Source: Phycisphaerales bacterium
GTDB lineage: Bacteria > Planctomycetota > Phycisphaerae > Phycisphaerales > Phycisphaeraceae
Reading direction: 5' to 3'
DNA: 6,440 bases
Assembly (NCBI GenBank): GCA_012031455.1
Contig: JAAUTM010000084.1
Span: forward strand, 1-6,440
The first letter of the stretch is position 1. Each line of letters starts with the position of its first letter. The position numbers and the translations under genes were made by a program. This document shows, one piece after another, positions 6,228 to 6,440 of the stretch. Below the pieces are notes generated by a model, which was not told the origin of the DNA, did no database searches, and worked only from the letters and a program-made list of their open reading frames with translations.

Positions 6228-6395
6228 CACAGCCTTTTTCATGCTGCGTTGTAAGTACTTCATCAATCACACACAACGATTATTAACGTCTCAAGGCACA
6301 GACGCCCTCACCCCGTCCCTCTCCCGGGGGGAGAGGGGGCTGATTGCCAACACCACGTTTGCCCAATATGAAAAAGGCTGTTCCGTTCGCGGCTC
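6215..6395. mobile_element. Nested inverted-repeat, MITE-like element (about 180 bp)
   Basis: The ends form an imperfect inverted repeat: GAGCCGCGACCGTC at 6215-6228 against the complement of GTTCCGTTCGCGGCTC (6380-6395). Inside lies an exact 14-base arm pair, 6229-6242 (ACAGCCTTTTTCAT) and 6368-6381 (ATGAAAAAGGCTGT). The arms enclose 125 bases with no gene and a GC-rich palindrome. The size, termini and lack of coding fit a MITE or a large REP-derived element. No target duplication is evident, and the identification is inferred from structure only. Confidence 0.6.
6304..6339. repeat. GC-rich palindrome of the widespread CCCTCTCCC-GGGAGAGGG type
   Basis: A perfect nine-base stem, CCCTCTCCC (6317-6325) and GGGAGAGGG (6329-6337), surrounds a three-base loop, preceded by CCCTCACCCC. 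I recall closely similar sequences as dispersed intergenic repeats in many bacterial genomes. Their complement is often mis-translated as SPLSPRERDGVRA. It lies within the nested inverted-repeat element. No T-run follows, so I do not call it a terminator. Confidence 0.7.
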
Positions 6396-6440
6396 TGAAA
6401 TACGCATCGCTGGCGCTTCAGGCGGGTCCATCATGATACC

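Noticed and set aside
6297..6440. Minus-strand open frame entering from the right edge and ending at 6297 (contains SPLSPRERDGVRA)
   Set aside because: The frame runs through the widespread GC palindrome and the inverted-repeat arms. Its translation is the typical artefact of that repeat, not a gene.

Overview
The window looks like bacterial chromosome, most likely from a planctomycete. This rests on recalled family resemblance, not a search. The clues are a small cysteine-containing protein (2785-3093, minus) of a type I associate with planctomycetes, the style of the RecA and phytanoyl-CoA dioxygenase-like proteins, and dispersed repeats built on GAGCCGCG...AGCGGT between genes. The genes are housekeeping or metabolic. 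I see no integrase, transposase, defence system, CRISPR array, tRNA or rRNA.

Layout, left to right. Positions 1-52 (minus) hold the first 17 codons of an unidentified gene. pdxA (minus, about 125-1213) encodes the vitamin B6 enzyme 4-hydroxythreonine-4-phosphate dehydrogenase. A phytanoyl-CoA dioxygenase-family gene (plus, 1422-2575) diverges from pdxA and is broken by four single-base frameshifts. Positions 2576-3350 carry the small protein gene and two inverted-repeat elements of the GAGCCGCG family. tag (minus, 3351-3920), for 3-methyladenine DNA glycosylase I, lies downstream of recA (minus, 4081-5180) on the same strand, with a strong hairpin between them. recA is interrupted in the codons for the L2 DNA-binding loop. 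A good sigma70-type promoter for recA lies at 5344-5372. A family 2 glycosyltransferase (plus, 5434-6199) diverges from recA and has one frameshift. After its stop codon come another GAGCCGCG repeat and a nested inverted-repeat, MITE-like structure (6215-6395).

Three of the five substantial genes need single-base corrections, nearly all fixable in short homopolymers, and one of them is recA. Consensus sequencing error is therefore more likely than three separate gene deaths. recA and tag both serve DNA repair and may be expressed in the same direction. The other genes show no obvious shared pathway. The most interesting non-coding content is the repeat family: REP-like units in tandem, inverted and nested arrangements at the 3' ends of genes. 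I found no convincing new multi-gene system.
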